Origin: JBCDCU01 sp039180865
GTDB taxonomy: Bacteria > Pseudomonadota > Alphaproteobacteria > Rhizobiales > JACESI01
DNA: 26,792 nucleotides
Assembly (NCBI GenBank): GCA_039180865.1
Contig: JBCDCZ010000026.1
Coordinates: 1 to 26,792 of the forward strand
Direction: 5' to 3'
The position numbers and the translations under genes are program-made. Positions within the stretch are counted from its first letter, which is position 1; each line of letters begins with the position of its first letter. Positions 7,743 through 14,733 of this stretch are shown here, one piece after another. The notes beneath the pieces were generated by a model. That model saw nothing but the letters and a program-made list of their open reading frames with translations. It was not told the DNA's origin and searched no databases.

Positions 7743-8466
7743 GGAAGCAAACGCCTTTTTACCGCGAGATCACTCCACACAACCGGCCGCACTCACACCG
7801 GAATACAAGACAACGCGTTTGCGCGCGCCATCACGACCGCTTGTGGTGGTCCCGAATACGCTCACCGAAACCACCGGACCTGTTTTTGGAAGAGATCTGA
7901 TCGGGGATCTCGATCATGATCTCATCCATAACGCGGCAGCGCCCGGCGAAGCTGCCATTGGGCCACGCATCACAGTCCACGGGCGGGTGACAGACGAATT
8001 CGGCAAAGGTGTGCCGGGCGTTCTGGTTGAGATCTGGCAGGCGAACGCGGCTGGCCGGTACCGCCACGTGAACGACGATTATCTTGCGCCCGTTGATCCA
8101 AATTTTGCAGGCGGTGGGCGGACGATCACCGATGAGAACGGTGCCTACGCGTTCCTGACTGTAAAGCCCGGCGCCTATCCCTGGCCGAATGACGGCAATT
8201 CCTGGCGTCCGGAGCATATTCATTTCTCGGTTTTCGGCACAGGATTCGCGCAAAGATTGATCACGCAGATGTATTTCGAAGGCGATCCTCTGATTGCGGT
8301 GTGCCCGATTGTAAAAGCGATTGGCGATGACGCGGCAATCGCTCGTTTGATCGCACCGCTCGATATGGAGCACGCGACACCTATGGACCGTTTGGCTTAC
8401 CGTTTTGATATCGTTCTGCGTGGCCGAAAGTCGACGTTGTTTGAAAACCGGCTTGAGGGAAACTAG
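7723..8466 (+). CDS. pcaH: Protocatechuate 3,4-dioxygenase beta subunit
   Basis: This is the iron-binding subunit of the intradiol dioxygenase that opens protocatechuate to 3-carboxy-cis,cis-muconate. With the ATG at 7723 (AAGGAA about 9 bases upstream) it has 247 residues. All four Fe(III) ligands are present: Tyr113 in GRYRH, Tyr152 in GAYPW, and His165 and His167 in RPEHIHF. VEIWQANAAGRY and the LAPVDPNF segment are also standard for PcaH. The earlier ATG at 7705 lacks a ribosome site, and a GTG at about 7736 is a less likely alternative. It overlaps pcaC and is followed 4 bases later by pcaG. Confidence 0.97.
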   Translation: MEGKVVEEANAFLPRDHSTQPAALTPEYKTTRLRAPSRPLVVVPNTLTETTGPVFGRDLIGDLDHDLIHNAAAPGEAAIGPRITVHGRVTDEFGKGVPGVLVEIWQANAAGRYRHVNDDYLAPVDPNFAGGGRTITDENGAYAFLTVKPGAYPWPNDGNSWRPEHIHFSVFGTGFAQRLITQMYFEGDPLIAVCPIVKAIGDDAAIARLIAPLDMEHATPMDRLAYRFDIVLRGRKSTLFENRLEGN

Positions 8467-8470
8467 ATCC

Positions 8471-9073
8471 ATGGTCCAACAGCCGATCGCGAAGGAAACG
8501 CCGTCCCAGACCGCAGGGCCCTACGTCCATATCGGCCTCGCACCCGGATCTTGCGGAAACCGGGCGCTTGAGAATGGCGAGATTGGTTCCGTTCTCTACG
8601 ACGCTGGGGTCAAGGGTGAACGCATCACGGTTGAAGGAACAGTGTTTGACGGCGCAGGCGAGCCTTTGCGAGACGCTCTCATCGAAATCTGGCAGGCAGA
8701 CCACGAAGGGATCTACAAGAGCCCGGAAGATCCGCGAGACCCCGGTGATCCGGCGTTCCACGGTTTCGGGCGGGCCGTGAGCAGTTTTGAGACCGGGTTA
8801 TTCCGCTTTGAGACGATCATGCCCGGTCGGGTGCCGACCGTGGATGGCAGGTTCCAGGCGCCTCATATGCTCTTGTGGATTGTCGCCCGCGGTATCAACA
8901 TAGGGCTTCATACCCGTCTTTATTTGCCGGGCGACGAAACGGCGGACGACCCGGTTCTGCAATTGGTCGACGAAGAATTGAGGCCACGTTTGATTGCGGT
9001 TGCCCAAGGCGACATTTACCGGTTCGACATTCATCTTCAGGGAGAAAACGAAAGTGTCTTTTTTGATAACTGA
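8471..9073 (+). CDS. pcaG: Protocatechuate 3,4-dioxygenase alpha subunit
   Basis: The 200-residue alpha subunit pairs with PcaH. It opens with the typical ETPSQTAGPYVHIGLAPG region and has the intradiol core (VEGTVFDGAGEPL, ALIEIWQADHEG). As expected for this subunit, it lacks the full iron-ligand set, with the HIH pair replaced by APHMLLW. The start is ATG 8471, 4 bases after the pcaH stop, with a GAGGGA site inside the pcaH end. A downstream BKACE gene begins around or just after its stop, so the block pcaC-pcaH-pcaG-BKACE is one operon. Confidence 0.97.
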   Translation: MVQQPIAKETPSQTAGPYVHIGLAPGSCGNRALENGEIGSVLYDAGVKGERITVEGTVFDGAGEPLRDALIEIWQADHEGIYKSPEDPRDPGDPAFHGFGRAVSSFETGLFRFETIMPGRVPTVDGRFQAPHMLLWIVARGINIGLHTRLYLPGDETADDPVLQLVDEELRPRLIAVAQGDIYRFDIHLQGENESVFFDN

Positions 9074-9083
9074 TCCGGATTTG

Positions 9084-9941
9084 ATGTCAGACCATGAAGT
9101 CGTCCGTGCCCGGGCACGCCCCTGTATTCTCTGTTGTGCGATAACCGGATCGCTACCGACGAAAAAGGATAATCCAGCGGTCCCTACGACAATTAATGAA
9201 CAGGTGGAAAGCGCCCATGAGGCAGTGGAGGCCGGCGCATCGATTATTCACTGTCACGTCAGGAACGCCGATGAAACGCCGACCTCCGATCCTGAAAAGT
9301 TTGCTCTTTTGAAGGAAGGTCTCGAAAAACACTGCCCTGGTGTCATCGTCCAATTGTCGACAGGTGGACGGTCCGGAGCCGGTCGCGAGCGCGGCGGCAT
9401 GCTGCCGCTAAAACCCGACATGGCGTCGCTCAGCGTCGGCTCGAACAATTTTCCGACCCGGGTTTATGAAAACCCGCCGGATCTCGTCGATTGGCTCGCG
9501 GGTGAAATGCGCACCTTCGAGATCACACCGGAAATCGAAGCCTTTGATCTTTCCCACATTCTGCAAGCTGTGAAGCTGCATGGAGAAGGGAAACTCTACG
9601 GTAAGCTCTATGTCCAGTTCGTCATGGGCGTGAAGAATGCGATGCCTGTCGACCGCGATGTTTTTGAATTCTATGTCACCACGATGGCAAGACTGGCACC
9701 TGAAGCTCAATGGTGTGCTGCCGGAATCGGGGCAGGTCAGATCGTGGTGAATGAATGGGCGATCGCCGCAGGTGGGCACACGCGAGCAGGTCTCGAAGAC
9801 AATGTGCGGCTCGACCGTAACACCCTGGCCCCCTCAAACGCCGCACTCATCAAGCGAGCGGCGGATCTTTGCGAAAAGTATCAACGGCCTGTTGCGACGA
9901 TCGCGCAAGCCCGGGAAATACTCGGCTTGAGGACGCATTAG
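9084..9941 (+). CDS. Beta-keto acid cleavage enzyme (BKACE, DUF849), probable beta-ketoadipate cleavage
   Basis: BKACE enzymes are metal-dependent TIM barrels that exchange a beta-keto acid with acetyl-CoA to give acetoacetate and a new acyl-CoA. Counting from ATG 9084 (285 residues), the family motifs are clear: CAITGS at 18-23, the metal-binding HCH with His56 and His58, and GHTRAGLEDN at 231-240 with the third metal ligand Glu238 and catalytic Asp239. A GTG at 9054 with GGAGAA upstream would add ten residues and overlap pcaG, and is a real alternative start. Its position between pcaG and pcaB, with no pcaIJ or pcaF nearby, suggests it cleaves beta-ketoadipate to succinyl-CoA and acetoacetate. 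That activity is known for some members of this family, but substrate choice here is inferred from context. Confidence 0.9.
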   Translation: MSDHEVVRARARPCILCCAITGSLPTKKDNPAVPTTINEQVESAHEAVEAGASIIHCHVRNADETPTSDPEKFALLKEGLEKHCPGVIVQLSTGGRSGAGRERGGMLPLKPDMASLSVGSNNFPTRVYENPPDLVDWLAGEMRTFEITPEIEAFDLSHILQAVKLHGEGKLYGKLYVQFVMGVKNAMPVDRDVFEFYVTTMARLAPEAQWCAAGIGAGQIVVNEWAIAAGGHTRAGLEDNVRLDRNTLAPSNAALIKRAADLCEKYQRPVATIAQAREILGLRTH

Positions 9942-9984
9942 CGAATCCTGGCGAATACACTATTCGTCCAGACGGGAATTTCAG

Positions 9985-11046
9985 ATGAGCTTTACACCCT
10001 TTAATGCACCGCTTCTCGCAGGCGTACTCGGTGATCTGGAGGTTGCTGCGTCTTTTTCGGTGAAAGCGGATCTTGTGGAAATGATCCGCTTTGAAATCGC
10101 GCTGGCAAAAGCCGAATCTGAGGCGGGCGTTATACCCGAAGAAGCAGCATCGGGGATCCGCGAGAGCTTGAACGATTTCGAACCGGATGTCCGGGCGCTC
10201 GCGGCAGCGGCTGAAACGGATGGTATGAGTGTTCCTAACCTGATCGCACAGATGCGGGAGATGATCGGTGAGCCCCATGCGCTCCATCTTCACTTCGGTT
10301 CGACCAGCCAGGATGTCATCGATACGAGCCTCATCCTGCGATTGAAGACCGTGGATCGTATCCTGATGGACCGGGTTTCTAATATCCTGGCGCGGATCGA
10401 CACGTTAGAGACGGATTTCGGTGAGAAGGCGTTCACGGCACGCACAAGGATGCAGGATGCGCTTAGGGTTACTGTCGCCGACCGCCTCAAAATCTGGAGG
10501 GCACCACTGCTTGCGGTGAGGGCGCGCCATATAGATCTGTCGGCGCGCCTCTACAGGCTGCAGTTTGCCGGAGCGGATGGAACCCTGCACAAACTCGGTG
10601 AGAAAGCCGCCGATGTGAGATCTCGTCTTGCTGCCGAACTTGGCCTTAATGACCCGGGAGGCTCCTGGCACACCGAGCGCTCCAGTCTTGTCGAGTATGT
10701 CAACGTTTTGAGCGCGCTCTCGGCTGGACTGGGAAAGATCGGTCAGGACTTTGTTTTGATGGCCCAGAACGAGCGCGACGAAGTTGCCTTTGATGGCGGG
10801 GGAAAATCATCAGCCATGGCCCACAAACAGAACCCGGTTCGGGCGGAACTCCTCATCACTTTGCATCGGTTTATGGCAACGCTTGCAGGCGGAATGCACC
10901 AGTCTCAGGTTCACGAACAGGAGCGTTCCGGCGCGATGTGGGCATTGGAATGGATGCTTGTCCCCCAGGCCTGTGTTGCTTGCGGAGCATCGCTGCGTCA
11001 GGCCGAGCGCCTTCTGGCTTCAATCACGCGCATTGGGCCTGCTTAG
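9985..11046 (+). CDS. pcaB: 3-carboxy-cis,cis-muconate cycloisomerase
   Basis: A fumarase/aspartase superfamily enzyme of 353 residues, the length of the short rhizobial-type PcaB. It converts 3-carboxy-cis,cis-muconate to gamma-carboxymuconolactone, the PcaC substrate. Conserved superfamily regions are visible: HFGSTSQDVIDTS near 102-114, a helical core, and the flexible signature loop GGGKSSAMAHKQNPV at about 271-285. A GGGAA ribosome site precedes the ATG. It ends the protocatechuate block. Its stop overlaps by 4 bases the stop of the convergent minus-strand thioesterase. Confidence 0.95.
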   Translation: MSFTPFNAPLLAGVLGDLEVAASFSVKADLVEMIRFEIALAKAESEAGVIPEEAASGIRESLNDFEPDVRALAAAAETDGMSVPNLIAQMREMIGEPHALHLHFGSTSQDVIDTSLILRLKTVDRILMDRVSNILARIDTLETDFGEKAFTARTRMQDALRVTVADRLKIWRAPLLAVRARHIDLSARLYRLQFAGADGTLHKLGEKAADVRSRLAAELGLNDPGGSWHTERSSLVEYVNVLSALSAGLGKIGQDFVLMAQNERDEVAFDGGGKSSAMAHKQNPVRAELLITLHRFMATLAGGMHQSQVHEQERSGAMWALEWMLVPQACVACGASLRQAERLLASITRIGPA

Positions 11047-11516
11047 GCCTCCTTTTTTTCGGAAGATGCCATTGCGAGGGCATCAAACCTTGCGCGAATT
11101 TCGGGCGGGATCGGCTGCTTTTCGATAAGCCCCAGATTGGGTCGCGCGAAAACCCTCGCTTCTCTGCCCTCCGCCGCAGTTTCCCCCTTGTTATCAACTC
11201 GATAGAGCAGCTTAAGGCTGGTCGTGCCGACTTTCGCAATATCGAGCGAGATAGTGACATGGTCACCATAGGAAACCGGCGTGTGAAACGTGCAGCCGAC
11301 CTCAACTAGCGGTGCTGTGAGACCACTGTAGTCCTCGAAAAGTACGTTTTGGCTATATCCGAGATCGATCAAAAACGCATGAAAAGTGTGATCCATCCAG
11401 CGGAAGAAAGTGGGGTAGAACACCAGTCCCGCCGGATCGCATTCCCCCCATTCCACGATACGGTCAATTCTGAATGCTGGCATCTCGGTTTTCGCCTCGC
11501 TGGTTGATCTGGTCAT
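11043..11516 (-). CDS. Hotdog-fold acyl-CoA thioesterase, 4-hydroxybenzoyl-CoA thioesterase type
   Basis: The 157-residue protein belongs to the 4HBT hotdog family. It contains WGECDPAGLVFYPTFFRWMD, which matches the catalytic segment of Pseudomonas-type 4-hydroxybenzoyl-CoA thioesterase, with Asp27 in the position of the catalytic aspartate. It is divergent from the flavoprotein hydroxylase, sharing a 116-base intergenic region. It probably hydrolyses the CoA ester that the hydroxylase makes (gentisyl-CoA), releasing gentisate for the dioxygenase. The start is ambiguous: Met12 is an alternative because neither ATG has a strong ribosome site. A general housekeeping aryl-CoA thioesterase is the alternative role. 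Confidence 0.85.
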   Translation of the reverse strand: MTRSTSEAKTEMPAFRIDRIVEWGECDPAGLVFYPTFFRWMDHTFHAFLIDLGYSQNVLFEDYSGLTAPLVEVGCTFHTPVSYGDHVTISLDIAKVGTTSLKLLYRVDNKGETAAEGREARVFARPNLGLIEKQPIPPEIRARFDALAMASSEKKEA

Positions 11517-11562
11517 CGCTTTGCATGCCCCAAATCCATCCGACAGTCTCGTTTCACGCAGC

Positions 11563-11591
11563 TTGACTTAGAAAGGCTTCTGCCTTTGATT
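11563..11591 (+). promoter_or_regulatory. Candidate promoter with internal palindrome upstream of the gentisate operon
   Basis: TTGACT at 11563-11568 is followed after 17 bases by TTGATT at 11586-11591, a modest sigma-70-like pair. The perfect inverted repeat AAAGGC-TTCT-GCCTTT at 11572-11587 fills the spacer between the two elements. A regulator bound there would block polymerase. The region also separates the divergent thioesterase and hydroxylase genes. The -10 match is weak, so confidence is moderate for the repeat and low for the promoter. Confidence 0.4.
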
Positions 11592-11632
11592 ACAACACTG
11601 GTTGGGGTGGAAAGAGTCAAAGGAAACAGGCG

Positions 11633-12820
11633 GTGCGGGTAACCATCATCGGTGGCGGACCGGCGGGGCTTTACGCAGCGATCCTGTTAAAGCGCACGCG
11701 TCCCGAGACCCAGATCGCCGTGATTGAACGCAATGAGCGCGGTTCCACCTTCGGTTTCGGCGTTGTGTTTTCCGCGCGCTCTTTGTCCTTTCTGCGCGGC
11801 GATGATCCCGATACAGCCGATCTGATTGAACCCCACTTGCGTCAGTGGTCGGATATCACTGTTGTTCATCGCAAAGAGACGATCACAATTGATGGTGTCG
11901 GATTTGCCGCGATCGGACGACTGAAACTCCTGAAGCTACTACAGGATTGCGCGGTTGGACTTGGTGTGGATCTGGAGTTTCAGACCGAAGCAGACGATCT
12001 AAAGGATTATCTTGAGAGCGATCTGATCATCGGTGCCGACGGGGTGAACTCGATGGTGCGGCAATCGACGAGTGCGTTTGACGAGACGATCACGACACTC
12101 AACAACCGGTTTGCCTGGTTTGGTGCGGAAACGGAATTCCGGACCCTGACCCAGACCTTCATTGAGACGCCCTTCGGGCTGATGAATGCGCACCACTATT
12201 GCTACGACGAAGGGCTTTCGACCTTCATTGTGGAGATGTCGCCGCAGACATTCGAACGCAGCCGGTTTGGCAGCCTGACCGAACCTTATTATCGCGCGCA
12301 ATGCGAAGCGTTCTTCGCTGAAACGTTGGGCGGAGCGAAGCTGATTGCCAACAATTCTGTCTTTCGCCAATTCCCGGAACTTGAATGCGCGAAATGGTAT
12401 GTGGGCAATAAAGTTCTTGTCGGTGACGCACTCCATACCGCCCATTTCTCGATTGGTTCGGGTACGAGACTTGCCTTTGAGGACTGTATTTTTCTGGTGC
12501 GCGCTTTGAAAGCGCACGATTTCAATATCGATGTCGCGCTACCAGCTTACCAAAAGGCTCGCCAACCGATCCTCCAGAAGATCGTTGCGGCATCCAGGCG
12601 ATCGGCGCAATGGTACGAGAACTTTGAAGACCATATGGCGCTCGAACCTTGGCCGTTCGCACTCAGTTACATCCGTCGCGCGGGCCGGATCGACGCTGAT
12701 CGGTTGAGGAAACTCGCACCGAGCTTTTCTACGGAGGCGGAAGCGCGCGGCCTTGCCTTGGAGTCCGGTCGAGACGCGGGCTCAGGCTTCAGCGGAGATG
12801 TGGAGGAGGAGACCATATGA
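11633..12820 (+). CDS. FAD-dependent aryl-CoA hydroxylase, salicylyl-CoA 5-hydroxylase-like
   Basis: This 395-residue flavoprotein monooxygenase starts at GTG 11633, 7 bases after AGGAAA. FAD motifs are GGGPAG at 7-12, IGADGVN at 133-139 and GDALHTAHFSIGSGTRLAFED at 264-284. The HFSIGSGTRLA form, in place of the common PxxGQGxN, is that of the N-terminal monooxygenase domain of 2-aminobenzoyl-CoA monooxygenase/reductase and of salicylyl-CoA 5-hydroxylase (SdgC). The Old-Yellow-Enzyme-like C-terminal domain of 2-aminobenzoyl-CoA monooxygenase is absent, so simple hydroxylation is expected. With the divergent thioesterase and the overlapping dioxygenase, the likely reaction is salicylyl-CoA (or 3-hydroxybenzoyl-CoA) to gentisyl-CoA. 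The substrate isomer cannot be decided from sequence. Confidence 0.8.
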   Translation: MRVTIIGGGPAGLYAAILLKRTRPETQIAVIERNERGSTFGFGVVFSARSLSFLRGDDPDTADLIEPHLRQWSDITVVHRKETITIDGVGFAAIGRLKLLKLLQDCAVGLGVDLEFQTEADDLKDYLESDLIIGADGVNSMVRQSTSAFDETITTLNNRFAWFGAETEFRTLTQTFIETPFGLMNAHHYCYDEGLSTFIVEMSPQTFERSRFGSLTEPYYRAQCEAFFAETLGGAKLIANNSVFRQFPELECAKWYVGNKVLVGDALHTAHFSIGSGTRLAFEDCIFLVRALKAHDFNIDVALPAYQKARQPILQKIVAASRRSAQWYENFEDHMALEPWPFALSYIRRAGRIDADRLRKLAPSFSTEAEARGLALESGRDAGSGFSGDVEEETI

Positions 12821-13881
12821 CCGAGGCGATACAATCTGAACACGGTGATCCTGCGCTGGGGGGAAAGCGGGAAGCTTTCTACGAGGCGATCGAACCGGAA
12901 GCCATGCGCGCACTTTGGTCCGTCATGGGGGCAATTATTACCCCTGAACCGAAAAGCGGCTGCCAGGCGCACAAGTGGTCTTATGAGACGGTACGCGCGC
13001 GCCTGCTTGAAGCAGCGAGCCTGATTACCGCGAAAGAAGCGGAAAGACGAGTTTTGATCCTGGAAAATCCAGGACTTCAGGGAACGTCAAAAATGACGAC
13101 GTCGCTTTATTGCGGAATTCAGTGCGTTATGCCCGGGGAGGTCGCGCCCGCTCACAGGCATACCCAATCAGCCTTGCGATTCGTGCTGGAATCCGAGGGC
13201 GGCTTTACTGTTGTCGGTGGCGAAAGTACCGAAATGCGTTTTGGCGATTTTGTCATCACCCCGAACTGGGAATGGCACGATCATGGTAACACAAGTGATG
13301 CGCCGGTCTTCTGGCTGGATGGGCTCGATATTCCTATCGTTCAGATGCTTGATGCATCGTTTGCGGAAGGATTCGGGGATGACAGTCAGCCGATTGAAAA
13401 ACCGACCGGCGACAGTGCGGCCCGGTATGGCGCGAATATGCTGCCGCTCGGCTACGAGAAGGTGGCGCAGACCTCGCCAATTTTTAATTACCCCTACGAG
13501 CGTTCGCGCGCGGCGTTGGATCAGATGCAAAGGCAGGAGGCTTGGGATCCCTGCCACGGTCTTAAAATGCGCTACGTGAATCCTGTCGATGGCGGATGGG
13601 CGATGCCGACAATCGGCACTTGCCTTCAACTTCTACCAAAAGGCTTCGTGACTGCGCCCTATCGCTCAACGGACGCGACCGTTTTCGTTGGTGTCGAAGG
13701 AAGTGGCCGTGTTCGGATTGCAGACGAGGTCTTCGATTGGGGCCCGCGCGATGTGATCGTTGTGCCAAGCTGGCATGAAGTCGTCCACGAAGCTGATGAC
13801 GAGGCTGTTCTGTTCAGCTATTCCGATCGCCCAGTTCAGGAGAAATGCGGTTTGTGGCGCGAACGCAGAGGCAATGAGTAG
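12817..13881 (+). CDS. Gentisate 1,2-dioxygenase-like bicupin
   Basis: A 354-residue two-cupin protein whose ATG overlaps the hydroxylase stop (ATGA). The first cupin carries the iron site HRHTQSALRFVLE with His113 and His115, followed by NWEWHDHGN with His154 and His156, as in Fe(II) gentisate 1,2-dioxygenases. The second cupin (about 260-340) is degenerate but retains GPRDVIVVPSWHEVVHE. Gentisate dioxygenases open gentisate to maleylpyruvate. Related 1-hydroxy-2-naphthoate or salicylate 1,2-dioxygenases share this fold, so the substrate is inferred from context. The CoA hydroxylase, the thioesterase and the downstream fumarylpyruvate hydrolase all fit gentisate. Confidence 0.9.
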   Translation: MTEAIQSEHGDPALGGKREAFYEAIEPEAMRALWSVMGAIITPEPKSGCQAHKWSYETVRARLLEAASLITAKEAERRVLILENPGLQGTSKMTTSLYCGIQCVMPGEVAPAHRHTQSALRFVLESEGGFTVVGGESTEMRFGDFVITPNWEWHDHGNTSDAPVFWLDGLDIPIVQMLDASFAEGFGDDSQPIEKPTGDSAARYGANMLPLGYEKVAQTSPIFNYPYERSRAALDQMQRQEAWDPCHGLKMRYVNPVDGGWAMPTIGTCLQLLPKGFVTAPYRSTDATVFVGVEGSGRVRIADEVFDWGPRDVIVVPSWHEVVHEADDEAVLFSYSDRPVQEKCGLWRERRGNE

Positions 13882-13948
13882 TTGCGTCATCAGGCCACCA
13901 TTCACTATCTGACCTTTCCTCTATAGGCGCTGTCCAGGAGAGACTTTT

Positions 13949-14647
13949 ATGACCCAGTATGTCGTGAGCCCGCCACCTGTTCCATCGGTTGCCGTTATTG
14001 ACACGAGCGAACGATTTCCGGTGCGGCGCATTTTCTGCGTTGGTCGGAATTATGCAGCACACGCCCGCGAAATGGGGAAGGATCCCGACAAAGAGCCTCC
14101 CTTCTTTTTCACGAAACCCGCGGACGCTGTGATCGATAGCGGCGAAGTCATGCCTTATCCGCCGGAAACGGAAAATCTGCATTATGAAATCGAACTCGTT
14201 GTGGCTGTTGGGAAAGCAGGACGGCGGATCGCGCCGGCCGATGTTTATGATCATCTGTGGGGCGCCGGCGTTGGGCTCGATATGACCCGCCGTGACCTTC
14301 AACAGGCCGCGAAGGAAATGGGGCGACCGTGGGATTTCGGAAAGGCGTTTGACTATTCGGCACCGATGGCGCCGTTAAGCCCGCTTTCCGATGTCCCGTC
14401 TCTTGAAACCGGCAGGATCTGGCTTGCCGTCAATGGGGAAGTGCGCCAGGACGCAGACCTTGCCGATCTCATCTGGTCGGTCGAAGATCACGTGTCGATC
14501 CTGTCGCAATCGATTGCTCTGGAACCGGGCGACCTCATCATGACGGGGACACCCGCAGGAGTTGGTGCAGTGCGCGAAGGCGATGAAATTACCGGAGGTG
14601 TTGCTGGCCTGAGCGATCTAAGAACGATTATCGGAGAGCCCGTTTAA
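13949..14647 (+). CDS. Fumarylpyruvate hydrolase (fumarylacetoacetate hydrolase family)
   Basis: A 232-residue FAH-family hydrolase, the size of NagK-type fumarylpyruvate hydrolases. GRNYAAHA is at 32-39, the metal-binding HYEIE has Glu80 and Glu82, Asp111 completes the acidic triad, and TGTPAGVG lies near the C-terminus. It would split fumarylpyruvate, or maleylpyruvate directly, to fumarate or maleate plus pyruvate, completing the gentisate branch. An AGGAGA ribosome site precedes ATG 13949. It sits 67 bases after the dioxygenase on the same strand. No recognisable maleylpyruvate isomerase lies between or beside them, so isomerisation is either done elsewhere or bypassed. Confidence 0.9.
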   Translation: MTQYVVSPPPVPSVAVIDTSERFPVRRIFCVGRNYAAHAREMGKDPDKEPPFFFTKPADAVIDSGEVMPYPPETENLHYEIELVVAVGKAGRRIAPADVYDHLWGAGVGLDMTRRDLQQAAKEMGRPWDFGKAFDYSAPMAPLSPLSDVPSLETGRIWLAVNGEVRQDADLADLIWSVEDHVSILSQSIALEPGDLIMTGTPAGVGAVREGDEITGGVAGLSDLRTIIGEPV

Positions 14648-14660
14648 GCTTCGGGATTAT

Positions 14661-14688
14661 TTGACACACGAAGAATTACGGGTAGTCT
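14661..14688 (+). promoter_or_regulatory. Candidate promoter of the ABC transporter operon
   Basis: A perfect TTGACA -35 box at 14661-14666 lies 16 bases upstream of TAGTCT (14683-14688), a weak -10. It stands in the 86-base gap before the binding-protein gene, which has its own GGGAGGA ribosome site. The -35 match is good and the location sensible, but the -10 shares only three of six bases with consensus. Confidence 0.35.
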
Positions 14689-14733
14689 CACTGCGAAATT
14701 CTGACGTTTTTTGATCTACATCGGGAGGATTTA

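Noticed and set aside
9850..10293. 147-residue minus-strand ORF across the BKACE/pcaB junction
   Set aside because: It lies opposite two well-supported genes and shows no recognisable domain.
11999..12517. 172-residue minus-strand ORF inside the hydroxylase gene
   Set aside because: It is opposite the flavin-binding regions of a clear monooxygenase, with no start signal or family likeness.
11633..12820. Annotating the flavoprotein as 3-hydroxybenzoate 6-hydroxylase or salicylate hydroxylase acting on free acids
   Set aside because: The HFSIGSGTRLA motif and the divergent CoA thioesterase favour an aryl-CoA substrate.
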